From Verticillium longisporum (lineage: Eukaryota > Ascomycota > Sordariomycetes > Glomerellales > Plectosphaerellaceae): a stretch of 64,000 bases of DNA. Below the pieces are notes generated by a model. That model saw nothing but the letters and a program-made list of their open reading frames with translations, was not told the DNA's origin and ran no database searches. Location: the NCBI GenBank assembly GCA_019188255.1, contig JAETXT010000004.1:2728001-2792000 (forward strand). The letters are read 5' to 3'. The position numbers and the translations under genes were made by a program. Positions 12,817 through 23,600 of this stretch are shown one piece after another (the first letter of the stretch is position 1; each line of letters starts with the position of its first letter).

Positions 12817-13865
12817 TTGGGCACTGGGTGAGATGTCTTTGCATGATTTTGAATGGCGTTCCGGAATTCCCCTTGATGAACAGGGGAACATGGGCATACT
12901 TTAGGCCCGTTATCGAGTAGACATGAACTGCTCACAGCGCTGAATTGCGCTCAGAATTGACAACCGTTCAATCTGCCTGATTGCTCCACCTGTGATTTTG
13001 ACGTACGACTGATGATGACGATGCACACTAAAAGGCCCGCAACGGTCGCCCCTTGCGGTTCAGTGGAGTCAACCTGGGTGATCTCCATTTTGAACGCTAG
13101 TAGTCGTTCGGAACCAGACCTTCAAGTCGTGATATGTTGTATCACCCTCCAAACGAACTGTATGACGAAGCAGGTTGTCCCTCTGATATTGCTTCAGTCG
13201 TTTTATTGATCATATAATGCATGTCAGTGGGTAGTTTTGCAGAACCAGTACTTGGTTGGAGCGATGGTGAGAGAGTCTTGACTGCTTCCAAGGAGCTTGG
13301 TTTCAACATGAAAATCGTCAACCTCGGTGCCTAGTAGTATTCGAGTAGATATGCCTATATGGCCTCACAGGTCGCTTGTCCCATCTCGGCGGCTTCGATA
13401 GCGCGTGATCGTGGGCGAGATGTATGGAGTCCTGAAAACGCCAAGATGGTCTTGGCGGAGGGGCTGGTGAGTGAGCTGGGGGGATACAATGGTGGGGTCC
13501 TGTACGGCAAGGACCCGTTCCTGAGAAGTTTCCCCTCCATCGCACAAGACACTCCGACTCGCAACCCTTGTGTTCTGCGCGCGACGGCTTGATTTTCGGA
13601 ACTTTCACCGGCATGCGCCACTGCTGGGATCCGTGGCAAGGAGCTTCGATCGAGCGACGACTTCCCCCGTGACGCGTAGACGCGCCGATTTCCTACATCT
13701 TTACGTACCGAGCTTTCCCTGATAGCCATCATTACGAACAATATCCAACCCGAACATCTTTCGAACGATCAGATAGCAGTCACTTGCGGCTGCATAGCAT
13801 CACGTATCGCTGAGCATCTGCGACCACCGAAACCCTTGGTCTGCTTGCTAGCTACCTAGCTGGCG
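12817..13865. other. Intergenic, polyubiquitin 3' side to ETP1-like promoter
   Basis: No gene is seen. The first part is moderately AT-rich and should contain the polyubiquitin 3' end. Open frames at 13318-13741 lie on both strands over the same bases and have no recognisable domain. The ~120 bases before 13866 would hold the promoter of the next gene. Confidence 0.55.
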
Positions 13866-16094
13866 ATGCCGTCGTACTTTTATCACCTAAAGTTCGAGCT
13901 CTACCCGACGCCCAACCCTACAACAAGCCTACAGCGACCGACACAAGGCAGCACAGCAGCGAGCAGCATCTGGCTTCCTCCGCCCGACACCGACATCTTT
14001 GGCGAGCTTCCCTCGCATGCTCCTCGAAATACACGAACGAGCCGAACTGGAAGACCGCAGCCTTCGCCCGTCCAGTCATCATACGATACAGCGCATCGAC
14101 CGAACCACGCAGCCCAGAAGCGAGCCAGCGACGACAACGAAGAACCTGGTCTGCACATCATCGACTGCGGACTTTCGCGCGCCCCCGTCAAGGCCGACAA
14201 CGGCAAGGACGTCGAGGTCCTCACGGAGCGGCAGTGGAAGGCGAGAACCCAGAGCTTCCCGCCGCCGCCCGCGTTTGCGGCGATCCGACCCGACGCCGCG
14301 GTGCAAGATTGGCGCTTCGGCCGAGTGAGCGTCGAGAGCCTCGAGCAGCAGAACACCAACAACGCAACAGACATGGAGGAGGCCGGGGGGTCGTCGGGCG
14401 AGCGGCCGTCGGCTGCCACGGGCATCGGCCCCATGTTCGGCGGCGCAGGCAGCATGACCATGGCGAAGCTCCTGCCGCTCGACACGACGAATACGGAGCT
14501 CGGATGGGGCGTCGTACACTTCTACCGCGAGCAGGACGATAGTCCGAGCTTGCGGAGGCCCATTACGGAGCAGCAGACGGGCAAGGACGGCGATTGTACG
14601 ACGGTCTGCATACCTGCTGTTCCTAGCTACTGGTCGTTTCATGACTTGCTGGGCTTTATTGGCGAGGAGTGGAAGGAGAGCATTAGTCACTATCGACTTG
14701 TGACGACGGCGCAGATGAACCGCTATCTTGTCCTTATGAAATTTCGGGACGGTCAGAAGGCGAGGGCATGGCAGAAGGAGTTTGACGGGAAACTGTTTAA
14801 CAATATCGAGGTGAGCATCATCATCGTCCCAAAGACTGTGCGTACCTCGCTAACATGTCTGTCACAGGCGCAGGTATGCCAGGCTATATTCATCAGGTCG
14901 ATCACTTTCGAGACACCTACAAGACCGGACGGTGCGTTTCCTGACTTGAGCCGCGATCCGTTCACGCCCTCCTCCGCCGTGTCGAACACCCTCAAGCCGT
15001 TTCCGCCACCGACACCGAATCTTATCGAGCTGCCGACATGCGCTGTATGCCTGGAGCGCATGGACGACACGACGGGCCTCATGACAATCTCATGCCAGCA
15101 CGTCTTCCACTGCAAATGCCTCGACCACTGGCAAGGCTCTGGCTGTCCCGTATGCCGGCACACCAGCAGCAAGCCCGCATATGATCCGTCAAACCCCTAC
15201 ACTCAGCCATTTGGCTCCTCGGTTTCGAACCTCTGCAGCGTCTGCGATACCGCCGACGATATTTGGATATGTCTCATTTGCGGCAAGGTCGGCTGCGGCC
15301 GCTATAAGGGCGGCCATGCGAAAGATCACTGGAAGGAAACAGCGCACAGCTTTGCCCTCGAGATGGAAACGCAGTACGTCTGGGACTATGCCGGCGACAC
15401 CTGGGTCCACCGTCTCATCCGCGACAAGGGCGACGGCAAGGTCGTAGAGCTCCCGGGCACCACCAGCCGGCAGGCCGGCCTGTCCAACAACGGCGACGGC
15501 TCAGGCCAGCAAGATGACGTCGTGCCCCGCGCCAAGCTGGACAACGTCGGCATGGAGTACACCCACCTCCTCACCTCGCAGCTCGAATCGCAGCGCGTCT
15601 ACTTTGAGGAGATGATCAGCAAAATCGCAGACAAGGCCGCCAAGGCGACGAGCACGGCCGACTCGGCTCTCCAGCAGTCCAAGGCCACGACATCTGAAAA
15701 TAAACAGCTGCGCGCCGAGCTCGACAAGCTGCGGCTCGAGACGGTGCCGCAGCTCGAGCGCGACGCCGAGCGAGATCGCAAGAAGGCGGAGAAGGCGCAG
15801 GACCTCGCTCGCAGCCTCGGCAAGGCGCTGCAGGAGGAGAAGGAGGTTGGCAAGGGACTCATGAAGCGCGTTGAGCATAACCAGGTCGAGGTCGAGGCGC
15901 TCAGGGCGCGGGACGCTGAGCAAAAGGAGAAGATTGCCGAGCTCGAGGAGATGAATCGGGACCTGAGCATGTTCATCTCTGGGCAGGAGAAGCTCAAAGA
16001 GATGGAGGCCGAGGGGCAAGTTGAGGCTGGCGAGTTGGCGGAGGGCAGCGCCAGCGTGCCGGAGAAGAAGGGCAGGAGGAAGGGAAAGAGGTGA
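13866..16094 (+). CDS. etp1: ETP1/BRAP2-like RING and ZnF-UBP protein
   Basis: The family comprises cytoplasmic ubiquitin-binding RING proteins: human BRAP2 (a Ras-pathway regulator) and yeast Etp1 (ethanol-stress adaptation). Domains in order: a variable N-terminus; the BRAP2 N-terminal domain at about residues 220-325 (TTVCIPAVPSYWSFHDLL); a RING-H2 finger near 373-410 (CAVCLERM, CQHVFHCKC, CPVC); a ZnF-UBP near 436-500 (CSVCDTADDIWICLICGKVG, then a His/Cys-rich stretch); a coiled coil near 555-700; and a basic end (KKGRRKGKR). A likely intron at 14811-14867 (GTGAGC...CACAG, GCTAAC branch) is 57 bases long and lacks stops, so the frame reads through. Removing it joins NNIE to AQVCQAIFI, matching the family and giving 723 residues instead of 742. 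The assignment is strong; the physiological role here is inferred. Confidence 0.93.
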   Translation: MPSYFYHLKFELYPTPNPTTSLQRPTQGSTAASSIWLPPPDTDIFGELPSHAPRNTRTSRTGRPQPSPVQSSYDTAHRPNHAAQKRASDDNEEPGLHIIDCGLSRAPVKADNGKDVEVLTERQWKARTQSFPPPPAFAAIRPDAAVQDWRFGRVSVESLEQQNTNNATDMEEAGGSSGERPSAATGIGPMFGGAGSMTMAKLLPLDTTNTELGWGVVHFYREQDDSPSLRRPITEQQTGKDGDCTTVCIPAVPSYWSFHDLLGFIGEEWKESISHYRLVTTAQMNRYLVLMKFRDGQKARAWQKEFDGKLFNNIEVSIIIVPKTVRTSLTCLSQAQVCQAIFIRSITFETPTRPDGAFPDLSRDPFTPSSAVSNTLKPFPPPTPNLIELPTCAVCLERMDDTTGLMTISCQHVFHCKCLDHWQGSGCPVCRHTSSKPAYDPSNPYTQPFGSSVSNLCSVCDTADDIWICLICGKVGCGRYKGGHAKDHWKETAHSFALEMETQYVWDYAGDTWVHRLIRDKGDGKVVELPGTTSRQAGLSNNGDGSGQQDDVVPRAKLDNVGMEYTHLLTSQLESQRVYFEEMISKIADKAAKATSTADSALQQSKATTSENKQLRAELDKLRLETVPQLERDAERDRKKAEKAQDLARSLGKALQEEKEVGKGLMKRVEHNQVEVEALRARDAEQKEKIAELEEMNRDLSMFISGQEKLKEMEAEGQVEAGELAEGSASVPEKKGRRKGKR

Positions 16095-16390
16095 TTTGGG
16101 GGCTAGGGGTGGCATGCATAGCGAGGCGTACATGAGAAGATGAGAATGATATCCACTGTTTCACGCTGCAAATGTGTGTGTATTTTGACCGTCTTGGAGG
16201 CATCATTTCTTGTGGCGTCCCGTCATGCCTTATTTAAGTTGTCAATGAATACCCGTGATAAAGTTCATCGCAAAATGGAGGAAAGCAAGGACGAGTCTCG
16301 ACAAATTGACAGGTGTGCGCGAAATTGAACTAAATGAAACATCGAAGCGCTTCGCTAACAGGCTCAAAATCAGGCCGTGGCCTGTCTTCA

Positions 16391-17401
16391 TCAGAACGCA
16401 ATCGACTCGCCCGGCACGGAAATTCTGCCCTCAGCAATGGTCACACCTCCACCGATCAGGTCTACCTGACGGATGTCCTCGCCCTCTGACTTCTCCAGCG
16501 ACAAGGCAACCTTGATCAGACACCTTCGTCCAACTCTCAAACCCTGGTGAACTTCAATCTGGGCGGCACCGTCGACGAGTTCCAATTCTCCGTGCTCATG
16601 AAGGTAGACCGACAGGGGCCCAGCCGCACTGCCAGTCGCCGGGTCTTCGCCAGACATGCCCGGGCTGAAGAATCTGGCTTCATACTTATTCGCGCCCACT
16701 CGCGTGAACAGGAACAGCCCATAAGCCCGCTTGTCGACGAGAGCCAGCTGCTCCAGGAGCTTGTCCTTCTGAACGACGGCCTTGTTCAGAGCCTCCACAG
16801 AGGCGAGCGGGACGAGCAGGTGATGGGTTGTCGAGGTGGACGTCACCTGAGGGGGCAACAGGCCACTGCTCTTGCTGGCGGTAAAGCCGATATCCGCCTC
16901 CGTCAGTCCGAAGCTCTCGGCCAGCAGAGTTTGGTTGGGATGGATGCCGTGGACTTTTGGCGGGGCCTGGCGAAGGAAGACTTCATATTCGTTCTTTTGC
17001 TCAGGCTTCTTGATACGGCGGATCTTGAGGGCGATGACTTCGCCTCCGAGCTCCTGGTGGAACAGGAACGTTTCAGATCCGTCTTCGTGCGTCTGGCTGA
17101 GGTTGGCGGAGGTGAAATTCAGAAGCCCGCTCTCGGCGAGGTACCACCACACACCCAGGATGTTGTGTCCGGCACCATAAACCTCCCGCCCATCAGGCAA
17201 GAAAGACCGCAGGCGGTAATCTGCTTTCCCTTCGGTGGCTGGCAGGATAAACGATGTCTCAGAGAGGTTGAACTGTCGCGTGATCAGTTGCTGCTGGGTG
17301 GTCGTGAGCACCTGGGAGGTGGTGTCCACGATTGCGAGAGGATTCCCTTGATAGGGCGTCTGCGAGAAGATGTCGGCGATTGTAAACTGTAGGGAAGCCA
17401 T
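16391..17401 (-). CDS. PhzF-family epimerase/isomerase-like protein
   Basis: PhzF-like proteins have a diaminopimelate-epimerase fold of two similar halves. PhzF itself isomerises DHHA in phenazine synthesis, while most fungal members have no known substrate. Visible motifs are GNPLAIV near residue 22, SETSFILP (with the catalytic-type Glu), YGAGHNILG (the usual AGHPTLG region) and DPATGSAAGPLSVYL near 265. Length is 336 residues, normal for the family. I chose the Met at 17401 because homology begins directly after it (MASLQFTIADIF); the frame is open upstream to 17599, but that extension looks like leader. No introns are needed. No phenazine genes lie nearby, so a phenazine role is not implied. 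It converges on the ETP1-like gene with under 300 bases between the stops. Confidence 0.92.
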   Translation of the reverse strand: MASLQFTIADIFSQTPYQGNPLAIVDTTSQVLTTTQQQLITRQFNLSETSFILPATEGKADYRLRSFLPDGREVYGAGHNILGVWWYLAESGLLNFTSANLSQTHEDGSETFLFHQELGGEVIALKIRRIKKPEQKNEYEVFLRQAPPKVHGIHPNQTLLAESFGLTEADIGFTASKSSGLLPPQVTSTSTTHHLLVPLASVEALNKAVVQKDKLLEQLALVDKRAYGLFLFTRVGANKYEARFFSPGMSGEDPATGSAAGPLSVYLHEHGELELVDGAAQIEVHQGLRVGRRCLIKVALSLEKSEGEDIRQVDLIGGGVTIAEGRISVPGESIAF

Positions 17402-17991
17402 CGTGCGAGTAGTCCTTTGGGCTTTTGGGGACTTCAGCGGTCGTGTGGTCAATGTCTTCTTGTATTGCTGTGCATTTGATGCCGATGAATTACGAGCAAA
17501 TGGGAGTGGCGATACATTGTTGGTATCGCTGATATAAGTCAAACTATTTATGTTGAGATTTGCGCATCTTTCTTTGCTGCGATCAGACCTGAAGCTCATA
17601 TCGGCCCTGCCTCTGCTTCATTAAACGAGTTTGTTGCCTGCCGGGCCAAAGCGCAAACGCCACAGCAGCAGTAACGAAAAGGCCATGGGGCAAAGCAGAC
17701 GCGCGGCCACGATGCCGAACTCGCCTTTCGGCAATTTGTTCCCAAAACGAGTCGAGTGATATAACCTATTGCGACGAGCACAGCTGAAAACGTAGCTCAA
17801 TGTTGTTGGCTCTCCTGCAGTGGAACCAAGGACAATCAACATTCAAGAGCATGGCTGAGGCTTTCCTGCGTGTGGTATGAATAGATTCTGACCAGGCAAC
17901 TACTGGCAAGCGACAGGTGTCATGGCAATTCGACAGGCGAAAGAAAAGTGCGGATGGAGCATGGCGCGCAAATATGCAATTATTTTACATG

Positions 17992-18127
17992 GCAGACATG
18001 TCAGCCACCTCGCGTACATGGGATTCTGTGATCTCCATGCCAACCTTTACGCCCCGATGCGATTCCTCCACATCGCAGACATGTTACACATCTCGCGAAC
18101 ATGGGATTTTGCAACCTCCCTGCCTAT
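17992..18127 (+). repeat. Diverged direct repeat, about 50 bp, 83 bp apart
   Basis: Two copies begin GCAGACATGT at 17992 and 18075. They share interrupted identity including CTCGCG(T/A)ACATGGGATT and CTCC. About a quarter of positions differ. It lies in intergenic DNA and its origin is unknown. Confidence 0.5.
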
Positions 18128-18334
18128 CTCCACGAAAACCCTCATGGAAGTTTCTCGTTACGGCACCAGACATTCCACGTCCCCTTGCGTCCCTTGAACC
18201 AACTTTGACGCCTCTCGAGGCCAGCCGGCGCTGCTGACGAATGTTGCCATGGTCTGAGTGGATCAGGAACCCCTTGGTTTCTTATTTTCGGCTAGTTCCC
18301 CCTCCCGCGCCGCTTGACGAAGGGTCTCGACGCA

Positions 18335-18388
18335 GACCTGTCAAGAAACTGAGACCTATCAAGAAGCTGAGACCTGTCAAGAAGCTGC
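18335..18388 (+). repeat. 18-bp tandem repeat, three copies
   Basis: Units at 18335-18352, 18353-18370 and 18371-18388 follow GACCTRTCAAGAARCTGM and differ at only a few positions. This is an intergenic minisatellite of no evident function. Confidence 0.85.
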
Positions 18389-19655
18389 GGAGTCAGTGAC
18401 GATAGAGAGAAAAAAAAAAGTCCAAACCCTTCTTCGGGTCACCCGACGGATGTCTCACATCGGCTTATCCCTCAAGGTCGAACTTATAGTACATCAGCGG
18501 GCACGCAGCAGACATCAGACCAGGGAGCCAACGCCACATGGCCCATTCAGTCTAGGCCTCTGGCGCTCGCTTCAGCTTGTCGGCTGAAGCACGCAGTAGC
18601 TCGCAGGCCTGGCGCCAAAAGCCGCCGGGACCATGACCCATTTTGGGTGCGAAGCCCCGTCGATAGGCGAGGGCGCCATGAGGGATGACGGGGGGAAAAT
18701 GCATCAGTCGTTGGCGTCGTGGCAGGAGCGGGCGTCTGACAGCCGTTATCAGGAGCATCAGTGGCTTGCAGGAACACGTCGCGACCATGCGAGATACTGA
18801 CTTTTTTTTTTTTTTTTTTTTTATGTATTTTTCTCTCGCAAGGCACGTTTGCGTCTCCATGGGCGGTAAGGGAGGGCATGCAACAACAAGCTTACCATGG
18901 GAGAGAGAAGATAAGCGCAGAAAAAGAGAAATAAGGGGGGCCCATCGCATATGATCGTCGCTATGCAGGTCGGAACAATAAGTGGTAGGGCGGGAGCAGC
19001 CGGATCCTCAGACAAAGGGCAGAAGATGCGAATTCGGTCACATTTCTCTCCTTCTGGGCGACCCAAGGCCAGGGCCAGGGCGAGAAGGGGGGAGAAGCAG
19101 GGGCACGACGATTTCCGAGGGCCGGCCCAATGCAGAACGTGCACATTTCCCAGTCGAGACCCGGCATCTCGGCCCCTGGGAAGGCCCCCCAAAGAAAAAA
19201 ATCCCACCATGACTCGGAGGAGCGACATCGTCCTTTGTTCAGTGGAAAGATCCCCCAGAACCCCTGGCCGTAGCGCCCCAGAGGCCCAACTGGGGCACCG
19301 GACAGGCCCTAACGAGGTCCCCTGCCTCTGCGCCTCAGCCCCAGGCACCGCGCCCTTGCCCCCTGCAGCACGCCAGCACCACGTGGGAAAGCTTGTCGCT
19401 CAACGCCCAGTTCGCCGTCTGCCCTTGCCCAGACCTCGCACTGGCTCCACTCCCATATCCTAGCCTTGTCTTGACAACTGCCGCTCTTCCTGGCCTACCT
19501 GTCTTCCAACGACTCCCAAAGCCAACGCACATCATGCCGTATCCACTCGTTCGCTTGATCGTGCTCGACTGGGACGATGGCACGCTGATGCTATCGATTT
19601 CTTAGCGCCAGCGCTCGATCACGCCGACCCCCCCGATATCGCGAATGCCCCTTAT

Positions 19656-19695
19656 GGACAGCCCATGGACAGCCCATGGACAGCCCATGGACAGC
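19656..19695 (+). repeat. 11-bp tandem repeat, about 3.5 copies
   Basis: The unit GGACAGCCCAT is repeated three times perfectly and then breaks off in a fourth partial copy. It contains overlapping CCATGG palindromes. It lies about 600 bases upstream of the pectinesterase-like ORF. Confidence 0.85.
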
Positions 19696-20298
19696 GACGT
19701 CTCTGGCTCCTCTCTGGCTCCTCGGACGCCTAGCACGATTCCAACATGAGACCAGGCACAGAAGCCTTCTCGGCCACCAGATTGGACGACGAAACGGGAG
19801 GCCAGCCAACGAGAGGCGTTCCCAGCAATGCGGTCCCCCCAAAATCAGGAACTAGCCGGTAGCCTCCCCCATTGTCTTGATATTCCTCCCCCAAACAAGT
19901 CCAGGCCAAGCTTTTCTGACCATGACCGCAGGGGTCAGGGGCTTCACGATGATGCCGAACCGAGCTCAGCTTACAGCTTGACATGGAGCTAGACTATCAT
20001 TTTCGTCGGTCGAAAGCGATGGCCTCGCCTCATCTGGAGCAGCAGGATCGTTGGATGGACTGACTGACAGCGGCACGAAGTAGCTCGGCATCTGCCTGGC
20101 ATCTGCGCCGTTCATACAAGATGGACCTGCTTCCCCAGGCCCGTCGACGGCGATTGCGATGCCCTCCTCTCGGTGCTCGTCCCCCACGCCCATCGTTCTC
20201 CGGCCCTCCGCCAGATCACCCACCTCTTCACACGTGTTTCGACCGCCCTCCCCCGGCACTCCGCCGCCCGCCGTCGCCGCTGATCGCCATCCGCCAGC

Positions 20299-20625
20299 AT
20301 GAAGGCCACCGTCCTGTCGCTGCTGCTGCTCGGCCTCTGCCGGCCAAGTGCTGCTGCCGCTGAAGGTGCGAACACTGTTGCCCCTCCTTCTGGTGATTTG
20401 GTTTGCCCGGCCCGCCGCCCCAATCCGCCTGCTTCTGCTTCTGCTGCAGCCCTCGCTCATTTTTCTGCTCTGGCGCATGCTGCTGCTGTATCTCCTGCGT
20501 CTGTTGCGCCTACTTTCTCTGCGTCGGCCTCTTCTGTGTCGACCGCTTCTTCTGTGTCGACCGCTTCTTCTGTATCAGTAGTCTCTGTCACTCCCTCGAC
20601 CAGCCTCTCGACCAGCACTTCGAGT

Positions 20626-20656
<31 letters not shown>

Positions 20657-23600
20657 CCGGCACTGGCACCACCACCACCACCACTGCTAATGCTTCTCCA
20701 GCCGTCACCGTCGCCTCGGATGGATCCGGCCAGTTCACCAACATCAACTCGGCCATCTCCTACGCCCAGGCCAATGCTGTCCCTACCGTGACCGTCTTGG
20801 CCGGCACGTACACCGAGGCCATCGCCATCCAGGCCACCGCTGCCGTTACCATCGTCGGTGAGACGGCCTCCACGGGCAAGACGTACTCGGACAACCTCGT
20901 CACCATCACCAACGGTGCCGCCGGTACTACCCCGCCCATCAACTTCCTGACGAGCACCTCCAAGGGCGTCACCTGGAAGAACGTCAATATTGCCAACGCC
21001 AATGCCGCGTCCACCGCCGGCATTGCCTTCCTGCGCGGTTCCAAGCACGCCTTTTACTCATGCCAGCTCACCGCTGCTGGTAGCGTTGGATTCACCGGCA
21101 GCCATGCCTCTGGTCTCATTGCCAACTCATACATCCAGGCCGCCGACAAGATCTTCTCGTCCTTCGGCAGCTTCTACGTCTATGGCTCCACCATTACGGC
21201 CACCAACAACAATGCCCTCATCGTCTACAACAAGGGCTTCACCGACACCGCCTCGGGCAAGCTGTACAACTCAAACGTTGTCTTTGACACGTGTCAGATC
21301 ATCCAGAAGGCCGGCACCACGAACAAGAATGTCTTCATGGCTGCCGCCAACGGTGTCGGCGTCGCCGTCATCTGGCGTGAGACGTCCATCGCCGGCTTCG
21401 TCGCCAACTCGGGCGTCTACGTCGACGCCACCACCCAGGATGCCCGCAACACCTACATCGAGTACGGCACCACCGGCGCCGGCAGCTACGCAAACAAGGC
21501 CGCCGCCCGCGCCGCCTACATCACGCTCGCCACCGACGTCGGCAAGCTTGCGCCCTATGAGCTTTCCGCCTTCTACACGGGCTTGTATCCCAGTGTTGCC
21601 GTCACCGGCGTCGACTGGGTGGATGCCGCCGTCTTGAGCTCGATCCAGAGGGGCTCCTCTGGATCCGCGGCCACGACGACGACTGCTGCTGTCACGACGA
21701 CGACCACTTCTGTTGCCCCGACGACGACTACGTCTGTTCCCCCTACGACAACGACCACTTCCACGACGACGGCGTCGGCTGCTGCCTCGTCTGTTGCTGC
21801 CAGCGTCAACATTGCCTCGTCCGCTGCCGCCAGCGTCAGCTCTGCCTCATCTGTCGCCCCCAGCGTCAACATTGCGTCGTCCGTCGCGGCCAGCGACAAC
21901 GTTGCATCGTCCGTCGCTGCTAGTGTGGAACTTCCTCCTTCGCCTGGTGCCGCCAGTGTCAACAAGGTTTCGTCTGATGCTACGGCTGCGGCTACGACTA
22001 CGTCGGCCGTGTCCGTCGATTCCACGACGACAGCTGCTGCCAGCACTATCGACACATCATCTGCTGTCTCTACCACAGCTGCTGCCTGCGCACCCTCGTC
22101 CGTCCCCTTGACTGCTCTGATTGTCGGCCCCGTTGGCTCATCATGTGCCACGTTCAACAGCCTTGCTGCTGCTGTTGCCGCGCTGCCCGCCGACACGACG
22201 ACGCAGTACATTTACATTCTGGCCGGCACGTACAATGAGAAGGTCACGCTGACCCGCACCGGCGCCACCATCCTTCGCGGTGAGACCGACAACGCTCTGT
22301 CCTCGTCGTCCAACAAGGTCACCCTCCAAAACGCGGCCGGCGTTCTCTCCAGCGCAGGCGGCTCTGCTGGCACGGCCACATTTTCGGCCAACAAGTACGA
22401 GGCCAAGTTTGTGACCTTCTACAACATCAACTTTGAGAACACATACGCTCAGCAGACCAACAACATCGCGGTCGCTGCCTACTCAAAGGGCACCAAGGTC
22501 GCCTTTTACGGCTGCAATGTCAAGTCTACCCAGGGCTCGCTGTACCTTGATTACGGTAACGTCTTCTTCAGCGGTGGTCGCATTGAGGGCACCACAGACT
22601 TCATCTGGGGCATTGGCGCCGGCTACTTCTACAACTCGGTCATCATGTCCAGGGACTCAACCAACACGGGCCAGACCATCGCGGCGAACAGGTACCAGAA
22701 CTCTTTTGGTGGCTCCCGGATCGTCTTCGATGGCTGCGCCATTGTTCCCAAGGACAAGACCGTGCCTCAACAGGGCACCTATCTCGGCAGGGACTACAGC
22801 ACCAACGCCCAGGTGGCTGTCGTCAACTCGTACCTTGATGCCCACATTTACCCCGTCGGCTGGAGGATCGGAGCTCCCACCACGTTCATTGGCACCTTCG
22901 CGGAGGCCAACAACACGGGCCCTGGAGCTGTTGCCACTGGTCGTGCTTCTGTTGTCAAGCTGCTTGCTGACAACTCCGCCTACACCGTCAAGAAGGTTCT
23001 CGGCGACGACGCCTGGCTCGATGCTCCTGCCATTGCTCCCCAGCAAGCTTGGCCAGACTCGGTCTATGCCGTGACTGTCGTGACGACGACGTCTGCGACC
23101 ACGACGAGCGCCCCAACGAGCGCCCCGACGGGCGCCAGCAGCGCCGCTCCGACTACCACTACCACCTCGGCTGCCTCCAACACCTTGACCGTTGCGCCCA
23201 CTCCCGCTACTGGCGAGTATGCCACTGTCGCGTCTGCCGTGGCTGCCCTCCCTGCGGATGGCAAGGAGTACACCATCTTCATCAAGGCTGGATCTTACGA
23301 GGAGCAGGTCAGCATTACGCGCCGCGGTAAGGTCACACTCCGTGGCGAGACTTCTTTCGAGAATGACTTCACCCAGAACGCCGTCCACATCAAGTTCAGC
23401 CGTGGTGTGTCCACGAGCGCGGGACGCAACGAGGAGACGCCCGTTCTCAACTGGAAGAACACCAACGGTGATGGCTTGGCCCTGTACAACATCAACTTCA
23501 CCAACACGTACCCTCAGCAGTCAAGCACAGCGGCGTTGGCCGGTGACTTCTTCGGCACCAACATGGCGGCGTACGGATGTGCTTTTGATGGTTTCCAGGA

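Larger units (their letters stand above)
17402..20298. other. Long intergenic region with several simple repeats
   Basis: No gene is supported. The region contains a diverged direct repeat (17992-18127), an 18-bp tandem repeat (18335-18388), a T21 run (18802-18822) and an 11-bp tandem repeat (about 19656-19695). The longest open frame (18951-19463) is Arg/Pro/Gly-rich, overlaps open frames on the other strand and has no recognisable domain. The last few hundred bases should hold the promoter of the giant pectinesterase-like gene. Confidence 0.55.

Noticed and set aside
16391..17401. Phenazine biosynthesis cluster suggested by the PhzF-like protein
   Set aside because: No other phenazine-type genes are nearby, and PhzF-fold proteins are common in fungi without phenazines.
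18802..18822. T21 run as a possible retroposon tail
   Set aside because: No adjacent element, no target-site duplication and no coding relic beside it; treated as a simple homopolymer.
18951..19463. 170-codon open frame
   Set aside because: Arg/Pro-rich, overlapped on the minus strand and lacking recognisable features.
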